Shown in pieces: positions 44,131 to 56,657 of a stretch of 64,000 bases of DNA (positions are counted from its first letter, which is position 1; every line of letters starts with the position of its first letter). Source of the stretch: Nereocystis luetkeana (taxonomy: Eukaryota > Sar > Phaeophyceae > Laminariales > Laminariaceae); assembly GCA_031213475.1 (NCBI GenBank), contig JARUPZ010000013.1, forward strand, positions 5,560,739-5,624,738. Reading direction: 5' to 3'. The notes under the pieces were generated by a model. The model was not told the origin of the DNA. It saw only the letters and a list, made by a program, of their open reading frames with translations, and ran no database searches. The translations under genes and the position numbers were made by a program.

Positions 44131-46299
44131 TTGCTCCCGGTCATGAGTATTTTTGTGCAGGCGGCCGGGCGGGGAGGGGGGGGAAGGGGAAGGCGGTGGC
44201 GTGGTTGAGGCTGGGGGTTTGGGGTTGGAGGGGGCGGTGGGTTACGCGCGAGGTTTCGTCTCATGTGTTTCGGTTCTTCTCCGAGCGTTGTTGAGTTTGG
44301 CGTGCCGCAAGTGTTTGGAGGTGCAAGCTAAATCGCGGTGGGTTTTGCTCGCTGGGAGAGTCCCGTATTTCGCTTTTACGAGTAGCGCACTCGTATCCAC
44401 TACTCGGCGGACGCGTGATCGTCCTTTTTTGTGTTTCAAGGTGGTAGAGACACGCAGGGATCGTGCTTGCCTGCCTGGGGGCAGAGATTCCCGGATGGTT
44501 CCGTTGGTTATGTCGTTTGGTGCCAGGTTAATCAGATGCCGTGGAAGAGTAGAAGGGGTGTGGGGTCGTCTGAGAAACCTTCCCGTTTTGGGACGTGCGC
44601 TTCAAGGTCTTAAGGCGCTGCTGTATTGGATAAGTTGCGCACTAGCGCTTGGAATATATATATATATAATATAGTTATATATGTACAACAAGCTCGTCTG
44701 TGGATGAAGGCACCCTAACCTCAGCCCAGAACACGGAAGGAACGGTAACGTTCCAGGAAAAATTATCGACTAGTGATGAAGACTAGACCATTCAACTCTC
44801 TTCCTTTGCTGCATGCTGATCTCCACTGAGGGCACAAGGACGCTAGGACAGACCATCCTCTACTCGGTTAAGCTCTCCAGGGGACCATCCTCTACTCGGT
44901 TAAGCTCTTCAAGCGATGGCGTCGTATTCTATACCATGTACCGTTGGCAACAGATACCAGCACGAGTAGCCAACCAGTAGAGCTCACCACTTATTGGACA
45001 CTATGATGGTGGAGGGTACATTGGTTGATTGGGTTGGGGTTAGGGTTCGGGAAACTCACGTTCGTGCCGCACGTCGCACACATATTACCCTCCACCCTCG
45101 AAGCATAATGTGCATGTTTTCGCAGCTTGCAGGCTTGCACGCTACGCGAGGGGTTCAGATCAGAGATAAGAATAGAAAGACAAGCATACGTACTCCGCCA
45201 CTAAGAGCACCGGGGAAGCAAAAAAGAGACTCCATAATAGACGAAAAAACGAAAAGGAAGACGAAGCAAAGCAAAAGGCAAAAAAAGCAGACGGTTGAGA
45301 TCGCCCAGGGGTGCGATCGTTCTTGAGTCAAGTCGAACATCCTACCTTCGGAAGTGCCCAGATCTCTCCGATAACTTGCTCGGTATTGGCACTCTTTGTG
45401 TGCTGTTGTCGAGAAAACGAGCGCTGAAAAAATGACCGCACCCTGGTGCGAACTCAACGCTCTTTACGAGTACGGTATCCCGGTACCAGGTATTTGCTTT
45501 AAAAAGACCCCGTCGAGATACTTCCTAAGCCGTCATTGTTGTTGTGTGTACACCCGTCGGGTTGGGGAGAGAGACTCGGCTCGGGGAATCATCTTATAGG
45601 GGGGGTGTTAGCTTGCGTGATATGATACAGTATGATACGCCCAGCAGGCCCAACGAGAGGGGCACCAGACGCGTGTGTGTGCGATATTGCAGGAGCGAAA
45701 CGTTATTTCTACCCATCGACAGCAAGCGCATCCAGTGTCCGTGCTTACTATTTTCCTTGAGAAAGATTTACGCTCTGCGGCCATAAACTACCTGCATACC
45801 TTGGTATCGCACATACATGCAGTACGTCAGGAGATCGAACACAATCAATGACGCGCGGCAACACCCCATTTTGGACTCTGGGCATTCAGCACAGAAACTG
45901 TCTCCGTGAAAGATACAGCCAACCCTGCGTAAAAGGTGAACAACGTGTGCACTGCAGCACCATGGGAAGTGCACGCTTCTACCTGTACTTTGGTCTGCTC
46001 TATGTGCGACAGTGACGCTCTTCTTGCCCAATCATGGCTCTTCTTGCCCAAACATCTGCCGCAAAGCTCTTTCCCAACAATCTAAGTGTCCTAGTTTCTG
46101 TCATTTTATATACAAAGGCTATCTGCTCATCTGACAAGGGCCATCACGGCACCAGTGCCGTTTAGGGGACAGACGTGGCCGATGGTCGAGCAGACAAATA
46201 AATGCTCGCTTTACGCCCTTGGGGATAACGCAATAAAAGTGAGCGCACGTGCTTCAACTTCCTACTCTCTCTGTACTCGTAGTCGACTCGAGTTCTCTA

Positions 46300-46410
46300 C
46301 GTATTACGGGGGACCATAGTTAATAGGACCTATGGTATACATAAAAACATATATATTTCACCATTTTTACTAACAATATTTGGTCCTATTAACTATGGTC
46401 CCCCGTAATA
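46300..46410 (-). mobile_element. Family A MITE, copy 11
   Basis: The only copy in the intergenic region; near perfect, reverse orientation. Confidence 0.9.
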
Positions 46411-47746
46411 GTATTCGGTGTTCAGCATCGCCCGACACCAGCACCACCGCCGAGCTACGACAGGGCCGCCACACAAACCCCGTACCTCTCCCGAGTGACA
46501 TGCAGCTTGTCTTCCGCGGCTTCACGGCAAGCAAACGAGGGCCGTCGTGGGGCAGACAAAAAAAACGAAAGGAGGAAGGGCGTTTAGTTTATCGGTGTGT
46601 GACATCACACGGATACACCTATTTTCTCCCGCGTGAAATCCAGCCAAAGATATCGCGGCGCTATATTCACCGTTCGTTTCCGTGAAAGGATACGTGCGCA
46701 GCCGAGAGGAGTGAAGCATGGCTTCTGGTTCCCAATACGTACGGAATAAACAGAGCGTTCGGAAATGGGACGTTGTTTATTTGTCCGTTGTGAACCGCAG
46801 GCCCTTGGGCGGATCGCGGGTCGGGAAATTTATCGGAAATTGGTGAATCTGGACCCAACTGTTCAACAGAGTTACATTGGCTGACCACGACAAATTCATA
46901 CGAATGAACTACTGTACCTGGCGGGTCAGGGCGTTGTGCGATATTCGGCGGACCAGGATATACTTCGCATATATACCTGGTATATAATACGATTAACTCA
47001 GTACGAGGGGAGTAGACATGAGGGGAGATAGCCAACTCTCAAGACTCGTTCTCCCACTCCAGACTTATTGGAGCCTGTCCCGTGAGGCCACGGATTAGAC
47101 GTTCGGCGATGGTTTATCAAGGGCTCTCCCTTGTTGGCACTTCAGCTGAAGCGACGATTACAGCAACCATTGTGGCTATTGTGCGTGACTGGGGAACGAT
47201 AGAGATCGTGGTCCGAGCTACAATGATGGTCGATGCAAGGATTCGTACTGCACGGGGCGCGACATGATGCTACTGTAGTTAAGAGAGTGTTTGTAATTCT
47301 TTTAGTTGACTTTTTTAGCCGTACTTTTTGGCCCCCAACCATTGTCCCAAAGTGTCTTGGTCGCTATATCTGGATCCCAAAGTGGTTGTTAACGCGAGAA
47401 CGACAACAATAATGATATTGGGCGGACCAGAACATATAAATACGATTGCCGTGATAGTGGTTGGCTGTACGAGGAGACTTCACCACTTGCCTTCTTGCTT
47501 TCTATTGTTTTTGTGCCTGGTTTGAACTTGTTTCTCTCTCTTCTCTTGTTGATTTGTGTTTTTTTTCGAAGATGATTTCGATTTTTCTGCAGGTTTCCCA
47601 GATCATTTGCAGGTACTAACCCCGCGCAGAGCAGGCGACGCGCTCGTCCACTCAGCGCGGGGCGAAATACCGGACGAGGACCCCCGCCGCGCAGGAGGCC
47701 CCATCCAAAACTCCAATACTTACATCAAATGATCCAGGGCATCGAG

Positions 47747-48238
47747 TTAGAATACTACAGTATTTTCCCGAAGTTGTTCCGGAAAAGCCGAGCAACTCCA
47801 ACCCCGAAAAATGACGTCTTGGCTATTGCAAGGTTTTTCAGAAAATTCAGGTACCAGGCTGTCGAGGGTCGGGCAACTCCACCGCTCGAGCTGTGCCACC
47901 ACTCGCGAGCGCACAAGGCTGACAAGGGTCGTTCTTAAGGTCATTCGCAAGTCATGGCCGACAGCATAAGCGCAATTCTCGTAGCATTTTGGGCTTTTGT
48001 GGGCAACTTCACAAAGTGACCGCACCAAGGTGGTCGACCGATTAACGCCGGCGAGGGCAATAATAGCTGAGACTTTGTCGCGTTGGGCGTTGTAGTGTGA
48101 CCAGTTGTTGGTGGATTTCACTCCCCGAGGCACCGGCACCTGTCTACGAGTCAGGGCGATGACGGTGGGACCACCGCCGCTGCGATAGTGACGGTTCTGT
48201 GCCGAGTAGACGAATACTTCGCGAGCCAACTGAGGCAC
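47747..48238 (-). CDS. Unrecognised 163-codon open frame
   Basis: An open frame from ATG 48238 to a stop at 47747. It has mixed composition, unlike the repeat-derived frames nearby, and contains ALAGVNRSTTLVRSLCEVAH. No domain is recognised, there is no splice context, and it lies in an intergenic area. It may be chance or a decayed mobile-element piece. Confidence 0.15.
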   Translation of the reverse strand: MPQLAREVFVYSAQNRHYRSGGGPTVIALTRRQVPVPRGVKSTNNWSHYNAQRDKVSAIIALAGVNRSTTLVRSLCEVAHKSPKCYENCAYAVGHDLRMTLRTTLVSLVRSRVVAQLERWSCPTLDSLVPEFSEKPCNSQDVIFRGWSCSAFPEQLRENTVVF

Positions 48239-48573
48239 GTACTCGACAAGATTTCATCCTCGCTGAAATTGATGAAATTCCGAAAAATCTGGAAAAACGT
48301 GACCTTTCGTTTATGGACCGCGACCCTAGTTCCATATCCCCGAGGCTGTTTCCTATGCGGTTTTATTTTTGCGCTTCAGATTTTGACCCGATCGCATTTT
48401 CAGATGTGGATTTGGTTCGCATAGCGTCGCGTCGCGCCGATGCCATGCTAGCGAAGGCCAGCGAAGCGCACCGCTTTAGCACAAAGTACCTACTGGTACG
48501 GTATATGCGGTGGAGGCCTGAACACAGATTGAAAACCGTACCTCCTGGTCCGTTTTGTGACAATACTGTTTAG
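48199..48573 (+). CDS. Unrecognised 124-codon open frame
   Basis: The frame overlaps the previous minus-strand frame by 40 bp. Its composition looks protein-like (FILAEIDEIPKNLEKRDLSF), but no family is recognised. Adjacent frames are also open for long stretches, so coding is doubtful. Confidence 0.15.
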   Translation: MPSRRILREPTEARTRQDFILAEIDEIPKNLEKRDLSFMDRDPSSISPRLFPMRFYFCASDFDPIAFSDVDLVRIASRRADAMLAKASEAHRFSTKYLLVRYMRWRPEHRLKTVPPGPFCDNTV

Positions 48574-49550
48574 TGTACACCTGCAGGGTACTCTCGAAGT
48601 CACCGTCCGACATGCAACATGCCCCCCCACTCCGACCATGCCGCTCCCCCCCCCACACGACCAAAATACGAAACAATAAAGCCGCTTACTCGGCAGGGTA
48701 CTTGTGGTCTACGTACTCGGGTAGATTATTGCTTCCCAACAGGCCCGCCATCTGCAAGCAAAAAAAAAACGAGTTCCTCCTCGACGTGGAGAGGCGACAA
48801 CCCGTCGCGAGTCCACATGTCCGTGTATTCCGTCTATCCGGCCGTCGACACGCCGGCCAAGCCTCACGAAAAAATATGGTTAACGCATCATGAAAACCAA
48901 AATGAGACCGTGTGCGAAAACAATTAGGGAAAAAAAACTTACACCCCAACTCACGCACACGCACACACAAGAACCCGAACACACGAAAAATAGTTTTTTT
49001 CATACGGGGGGGGGGGGGGCTCAAGAATCGTTACCATCACACACGCGTTCAGCGTATCGCGGACCCATGCAGCAGGGAGCTAGAACAGGGGGTGTCACGA
49101 CTGCGCCGCTAAAACTAAGTAAAATTAAATCGGCGACGCCTTCTCGACGGTCATATTTATACTCGTACAGCACACTCGACCACACAACCTTCGCCGCACG
49201 GTGAAACCGGTAGCAACCTGTAACGTACACGACCCGTGATACCATCCAACCTCCTGTAGAGTGTATGGAGGGGGGTGGGAGGGGGTTGGGGGCGGGGGGC
49301 TCTTCTACGACGTATTCGGCGCGGCCACCGTCTATGCGGCGTCAAAACACGTTGCGCATGATCACACATTTGGGCCAAGCCCCACCTACACCGTTTTACG
49401 GAGGGCGGAACAGTCCTTGTTGCTTCCCCTGCTTCCTCATAAAACCAAACCACGGTTCGCTCCCTCTTCATAAATCATCAAAAGGCACTCCGTCTAATGC
49501 ATCGTAAGACACGCGCACTGTACATATAAGATATCTGACGCTGAGAGACC

Positions 49551-49632
49551 GGGGGTGTACTCGATAGGAGAGATGTACTCGATATCATGCACGGCCGTAG
49601 TCGTATGACCATAGACCGGGGGGGGGGGGGCA
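49551..49632 (+). mobile_element. Family B repeat, partial
   Basis: Head to CCATAGACC, then a second G run; intergenic. Confidence 0.75.
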
Positions 49633-49792
49633 ATAGGGTGCAAGAGTGCAAGCCTACCATGAAATGAAAAAGGGAGAGAGAGAGAGAAAGGAAGATGGGA
49701 GACGAACAACTTGCCACATCCACGGCCTCATTTCTCCCTTACTCCCCCCCACCTTCGCTCCCTCCCGTTCTTCCTCCCTTCCTCCCCCACCT

Positions 49793-49944
49793 ATCGGCGC
49801 TTCGCGCATGGTGCAAGCAATGTCTGCCTGGTCGGTGAAACCCGACGTGCTCCGTCCCCGTATTGTGGGGATGCGAGGGTCTATGGTCATACGACTACGG
49901 CCATGCATGATATCGAACACCTCCCCCCCCCCCCCCCCCCCCCT
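49793..49944 (-). mobile_element. Family B repeat, partial
   Basis: Reverse copy with a poly-C end; only 160 bp from the previous plus copy. Confidence 0.8.
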
Positions 49945-49990
49945 CCTCTCCATCCTTCCCTCTCTTCATCTTTCCCACCTACCCACCCAC

Positions 49991-49991
49991 C

Positions 49992-50056
<65 letters not shown>
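49991..50056. repeat. CT dinucleotide tract
   Basis: About 33 CT units, nearly perfect; intergenic. Confidence 0.95.
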
Positions 50057-50060
<4 letters not shown>

Positions 50061-50326
50061 ATCTCTCTCACTCTCTCTCTCTTGCCTTTTCCAACGAACA
50101 TACACCGAACCTGCACGCGCCTTTAATGGTGAAATTATGAACCACAAATGGCACCAACGTCTGAATACCACCACACAGTACATCGAACAACGGCGTCATT
50201 CCGCGACCACACCAGCAACTAGCCACCTAGTGCGTCGGTCGCAGCAGCCACGAACCGTTAGCATACGTGAAGGCTACCACACGAGTGACAACGACTGGTG
50301 GGCAGTGTAGCAACGAAATACCTCCA

Positions 50327-52768
50327 TCAAGGCATCGCGCATGGCACAAGGCCAGATTTTTCTGGAACACCCCCCTTCTCCCCCCACCTTCCACGATAGC
50401 TCTGATCACCCTCTAATGGTAAACTTGCGAAAGGTGTCACCAACCGGCTCGTTCTGTTAGTGCTACTCCCAGCGCTGCTACTTCTACCACTACCACCATC
50501 CCCACTGCCCCGATCACCACTACTACTACTGCTGCTACGACTACTGCTACTACTACTACCACCACTACCACCGCCGCCACCACCCTTTCGGCCCTTCCCG
50601 CTGCGACTGCTACAGCGGCTGCTTCCCGCGGAGGCAGCGACCGCGGCGTCTGTAGCCGCAGCAGCAGCAGCAGCGGCAGCAGCAGCGCCGGCGGCGGCGG
50701 TGGGAGTGGCGACAGCGATACCACCGCGTGTTGTCGTCACCGCCCCCGCCCCAACGCCAGAACCTCCTCTCTTGGCGCTCGCTGCCACCAGCAGCCGCGC
50801 TTCTCCGGCGTCTACCGCAGGCACCCTTTCGCCCTCCTCGGTCTTGACGCGGATATTTTCGTTCGACACTGGCGGCGGCGGTGGTGGTGGTGGTTGAGGC
50901 CGCCGTGGTTGCGTTGTCGTAGCGGCGGCTGTGGTGGCGGCGATGGCAACGGCGGCGGCGCCAGCTGCCTGCCTTCGGGGGCCCCGCGGCCCCTTTTTCG
51001 GCACCTCCCAGCTGAACCCGAGAGCGGTAAGCTCCGCGCGAACCCCGGGATGTCGGTCTAGCCGCTCGGGCCGCCGGCGTAGGCCGTACAGCATCGAACC
51101 TTTCGCAAGCAGGAAGCACAGCGGAGGCCGAATATGGGCGGGGAGGATGGTGGGCGGTGGCGAGGGGCGGGGGGTTAGAAAATCAAAGGCGGGAGAATTT
51201 GTGAAATGGGGGTCCCTCCCATACAAAAAATAGTCCCGGATATGACGTGACATCACCTGAAGAAGGGTAGTGGCACTGCACACACTAGCTAGTCCCGTGG
51301 TGGGGGCAAACTGTATGAGCGATTCAAGGAGGAGGGGAGAGGCGGGGGGGGGGGGGAGGGGGGGGGTTGTCTGTCGAGCCGTGCGATGGTTGGTGGGAGC
51401 AGGATGTTTGCCGAGGGCGACTCTTAGTGATGCCCCCCGTCAACAATCCGGTGAGACTCCTCGGCGCACTAACCCTGCCGCCCCACTATCTCAGCACAAG
51501 GTCGAGCAGAGCGGAGGAAATAGAGACAGATACATCTGCAACAACCGCCGGTGCTCTGTGTCATACGGAGGGGGGTGTACTCATGCCATGCATGCCCGTA
51601 ATCGTATGACCATAGACCCCCACATCCCTACAATACAGAGACGGAGCGCATCGGCTTTTCACCGACCAGGCAGATATTGCTTGCACCAAGCACGAATCTG
51701 CGCATTGCTCCGTGCCGGGGGGGAGGGGGTGTACTCGATAGAAGAGATGTACGCGATCTCATGCATGACCGTAGTCGTATAACCATAGAGGGGGAGGGGG
51801 GGGAGTACTGATTTGTTGTTTGCCCTCGTCAGTTGATCATTGACGACGCATCCCTTTCGATATGGAGCAGGGGAGGGTACTCGATATCATTCATGGCCGT
51901 ATTCATATGACTATAGACCCTCGCATCGGGGGTACGGGGGTGGGGGGCTGTCAGGGGTTGGATCTCCCGTTTCCTCCAGGTCTCCTGCATATGGGGGGTG
52001 GTTGCATCAACCGAACGATGGAGAAACAGGGTATCGTCCTGTCCATCGTAACAGCAGTTGATGTCACGGATGCCGAGTCTGGTACTGGGGGGGAAGGTGC
52101 ACTCGATAGGAGAGATGTACTCGATTTCATTCATGACCGTAGTCGTATGACATAGTGGTACTGGGGGGGGGGCACTCATTATCATGCATGGCCGTAGTCG
52201 TATGACGATAGACCCTCGCATCGCTACAATGCCGGGACGGAGCACGTCGGGTTTTCACCGACCAGGCAGATATTGCTTGCACCAAGCGCGAAGCGCCGTC
52301 AGGTGTTGGGCGAGTCGTATGAAGGGTGAGTTATACCCTACTAAGAACCGCTTCTGAGGCGGATTTTCTTTCGCATGGATGACAGCGTCGCTGAATTATG
52401 GGGGGGGGGGGGGTCTAGAGGGATACGGCACGGTACGCCTGAATGCGACGATCCCGATGACCACGACGTTCCCCGACATCCAACACCCAAAGCCAACCAC
52501 GAAAACGAACAACAGCGACAATAAAGACAACAACAGCAACAAAAACAAAAAAACAAAAACACCCACAACAACCAGAAAAACGGCAACAACAGCACATCGT
52601 TTATCAAACCAACACCAACGCCAACACACGCGGACCTAGCTTTTGTCCCCGGCACTCGGTCGGCCAGGCTTCCACATCAGGCACTACGAAACCCTGCGGC
52701 ACCCTCGTGTCTCCGAATGCACCCAGGTAGCTCCGCAGTCCCTCGACAACGTTCGCCAAAATCGCTTC
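50327..52768 (-). CDS. HA gene last two exons
   Basis: Exon 52636-52768 (acceptor GGTGGTGCAG) reads [36 protein letters not shown] and GQKLG. Exon 50327-51099 (acceptor TGCTTGCGAAAG) joins in phase 1 to give [15 protein letters not shown] and [11 protein letters not shown], then about 200 residues of Gln/Pro, Ala, Gly and Ser runs, stopping at 50327-50329. The plus strand of the tail (50460-50897) is also open, as a shadow of the repeats. Confidence 0.7.
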
Positions 52769-55700
52769 CTGCACCACCCATCGGGCACAATAGGCGGGGG
52801 GAGGACAATAAGGTAGGAGACGTGTCGGTGCGTGCATGGGGGGGGGAGGGCTGAACGTGAGTTTTTTGGCATAGCCTGGTATTTGTTTTTTTTCTTTTCA
52901 TAGTAGTTTCGACAAAAAATCGGCGTCAGTGGTTGAGCCAGTGGCCGTCCACCGCCGGATGTTAAAAAAACAAACAAACAAACAAGCGCCGGTATCGCCG
53001 CAACAGCCTCTCCCCCCCTCCCCCTCCCCACACGCACACATATATATATATATATATATATGGCCAGGAGTTGGAGTAAGGTCTGCAAGAAACATGCGGA
53101 GTTGTACTCCAAGGCGTCCGCGTAACCGGGCATGGATCAGAAAGGAGGGCTTGGTCACGCGAGCACAAGAAAAAGGGAGAAAGGCCGCTGGCAAGGGCTA
53201 CCATATGCCACACTGCCAGAGTGCCGCGGTTTCCTCGTCGACAAACAACAGGCGGCAATATGTAAAGCGAAGCAGGACACAGAAAACACACACCCCAATC
53301 CGAGTGATAAGCCCCCCCCCCCCCCCCCCCCCTTCCCCCCCCGTTGAACCAAAGATGCTATTACGGGGGACCATAGTTGAGAGAACCTATTGCATACATA
53401 AAAACCTAATACATTCAACCATTTTTACTAACAATATTTGGCCCTAGTAGCTATGGTCCCCCGTAATATCGCAGGAGACCTCTGTTTGGCCCCTTGACCG
53501 ACCCCTACCTCGCACTGCCCATAAGAATAGCACAGCGAGGCCAAAGACGGGATTGACCCGCCCAACAATATCAGTCCCCTAGCGTGCTCTCCACGCTAAA
53601 GGTAACACGACTACTGCCAGGCATGGCATGAGCGCACCGGCCCCGGCCCTCCGGCGCTGACAGCCAAGGGGGTCGACAGGTTAGAACCTTCGCTCATATC
53701 GGGCGGGAAAAAAAAAAGAAAAAAGAAAAAAATGTTTTGGCTGGTTGGACCCTGCCGAGGTACCCCGTCCCTGCTATCCTACGCTCACTACTACGGGGGA
53801 CCGTACTTAATAAGACCAAATATTGTCAGTGAAAATGGTTCAATATATAGGTTTTTATGTATACCATAGGTCCTATTAACTATGGTCCCCCGAAATACTA
53901 TTAAAATACTCGTGGTTGTACACCCGTACCCGCGATTGCATGAAGACGCCCAGGCGCTCCAGCTCCAGGCGCCGCTGCTGCCTGTCCTCGCCCTTGAGGT
54001 ACCTGCGTAGGAGGTTCAAATGTTAAAAAAAAAATAGCCGTTTTGATATGACCGTTGAGGTGTGAAATATAGGACCGTTGAGACGTGGCAGAGGCGGTCA
54101 TGGAATGGAGGGACAATATATGAACATTGAGTGTGGCAGATACGACCGCTGACTGTGGAAAGAGCCTATATATATCCTTAATTAAGTCAGGAGGATTGAC
54201 CGCCGGAAGAGTCCATCTACCCTTGGAAGCAGATGATAATCCGGATAAATGTCGACTGGTGCTACAGTGTGTGTGTGTGGGGGGGGGGGTGAATGATGGC
54301 ACTGCTTTCACTACCGCGTTTGCGCCGCTCGAGCTAGTAGTGGCTCTGTACCTCGTCCACAAAAAATCGGATGCCCATAAAAACAGCCCTTCTTTGTCGC
54401 AGAGTACGAGCGAATAACCTCGGTGGTGCTTGGTGCATATTGGCGAAAACAAAAAGCATATAAAATTACTCAAGTCAGCCGACGAACAAAGGCATGGTCA
54501 CCATAACGGGGACTTTAGTAAATAGGACCAAATGTTGTTAGTAAAAATAGATAAATATATGGGTTTTTGTGCGTACCGTAGGTCGTATTTAATATGGACC
54601 CCCGTAATAGGCCGAGTGGCTCTCATCGGCTGAGAGTAAAGGCCGGACTTAAAAGCGACACCCCTGCTGTGGGAGCGCTGCAGACCCTATGGCACCTGCT
54701 GTCGTTCTAAGTCGGCGCTTTTTCTAGCGAGGAAAGATATACCAGTTGAGCGGAAATATTGGGGTAAAGCAAAAAAGCCGACCATCCACGGAAACCAAGA
54801 CAGCAAAGTCAAGACAAAAAAAGGCGAAGAAGCCGCAGGCCGACCATCAAAACAAAAACCGAACAAGCCGAACAAGCGTCATTCAACAAACGAACCGATA
54901 ACACGACCAAACCCCCCCACCTGCCCGGTATTGTAGGGACGCAAGAGTCCACGGTGATACATATGACGAAGGCCATGCACGACATGAGCACAACGTGCCC
55001 ACGCGGACGCTTTTCTTCACACCTGCCCTTGCTTCGTATGTCGACGAGAGCCGTTCCGAGGCGCAGTCCCCAGCAGGACTGTGGCCAAGGAAGGAAAGAA
55101 GGAACGACGAAGGAGCTCGGAACAGAAAAGTCGCGCCCCTTCACCGTTCGGTAGGCCTTGAAAAAAAAAAAAAAAAAAAAAACGACAACAACAAGCGCAA
55201 AAAGAAGAGCGATCGATGGAAAAAGTAAGGGCAAGGGAAAAAAACAAGAGCAAAGTACCAACACCAACATCAACAGCGAGGAATAAATAGCAAGAAAAAG
55301 ACAAAGATAATGACAAAGAGCGAAAAAAGAGAGAAGCCGCGAAAGAAAGAGGGTAGGGAAACAGAAAGAGCAAAGAGGAAAGAGCAGGGGGGAAACGCAA
55401 GCACCATTCGAGACACACGAACAGAAGGACACAAAAGCGACCAACCGCGGGAGACGGGGTGGGGGGGAAAGAGAAGGAGCAAGAGAGAAATAGCACGGGG
55501 GGGAAACGTAAGCACCATTCGAGATACACGAACAAAAGGGCACAAAAACGACCAACCGCGGGGGGCGGGGAGGGGGGGAGTCGCCTGACTCGTCGATCAT
55601 GAGCAAGATAGCGACAAACGCTCTCCCCGGCCGTCTACCACCACGTGCTGCAAGGCCTGCAGCCGTGAGATTCGTGACCAGAGCCGCCCTGCTGCTGCCG

Positions 55701-56502
55701 CTAAGTCGCATTTACTACTACAACCAGTACCCCTAATTCTACTATGTTTATGAATACCACTACTATTAATACTACGCCCACTGTTCTACTACTACTATTA
55801 CGGGGGACCATAATAAATAGGACCAAATACCGTTACTAAAAATAGGGGAATGTATGGGTTTTTGTGTGTACCGTAGGTCCTATTTTACCATGATCCCCCG
55901 TAATATTACACCACTACCCTCCCTTCCACCACTACGACTGCTGCACACCGCAGAGAGCGTTGAGTGCCCCGGTTGGGGGGGTCGTTTCTTAAGCGCCCGT
56001 TTTTTTTTTTTTTTCAGAAGGGAAAGGTTGCCAAAACCGAGCAAATATCTCTCCGGAATGACCTGGTCGAGGGACGGAGCTTCCCGAAAATAATAGTGTT
56101 CGACTTTTTAGGTAGCACACTCACCGCCGTTAGGTGGAAGACGATCGCACCCATATGCGGGCTCAACGCTCGTTTAGGGTACCCCTACTATTACGGGGGG
56201 CCATAGTTAATAGGACCAAATGTGGTTAGTAAAAATGGTTAAATGTATAGGTTTTTATGTATACCAGAGGTCCCATTAACTATGGTCCCCCCGTAATATT
56301 ACGGGGGGGCATATTGAGTAGGACCTACGGTACATACAAAATCCTATCTATTTCGCTATTTTTACCAACAATATTTTGGTCATATTTATTGTGGCCCCGC
56401 CTAATATTAATACCACCACATAGTGCTGCCAGGTACTTCAACTACAGAAAAAAACACCACCCTCCTCGCCGCCACCAACACCACGACTACAGTACCCCGA
56501 CG

Positions 56503-56599
<97 letters not shown>

Positions 56600-56603
56600 T
56601 TAA

Positions 56604-56657
<54 letters not shown>

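Larger units (their letters stand above)
44131..50326. other. Intergenic region between converging genes
   Basis: It lies between the PPR stop and the HA gene stop. The first 550 bp may be the PPR 3' untranslated region and ends in a TATATATAATATAG stretch near 44655-44675. The rest holds one family A MITE, two family B copies, a TTAGGG-like patch near 45024-45043 and a CT tract at 49991-50056. No protein family, RNA gene or splice-linked coding was recognised. Confidence 0.6.

Noticed and set aside
44153-44674. 173-codon frame just after the PPR stop
   Set aside because: More likely 3' untranslated sequence; no domain and no splice link.
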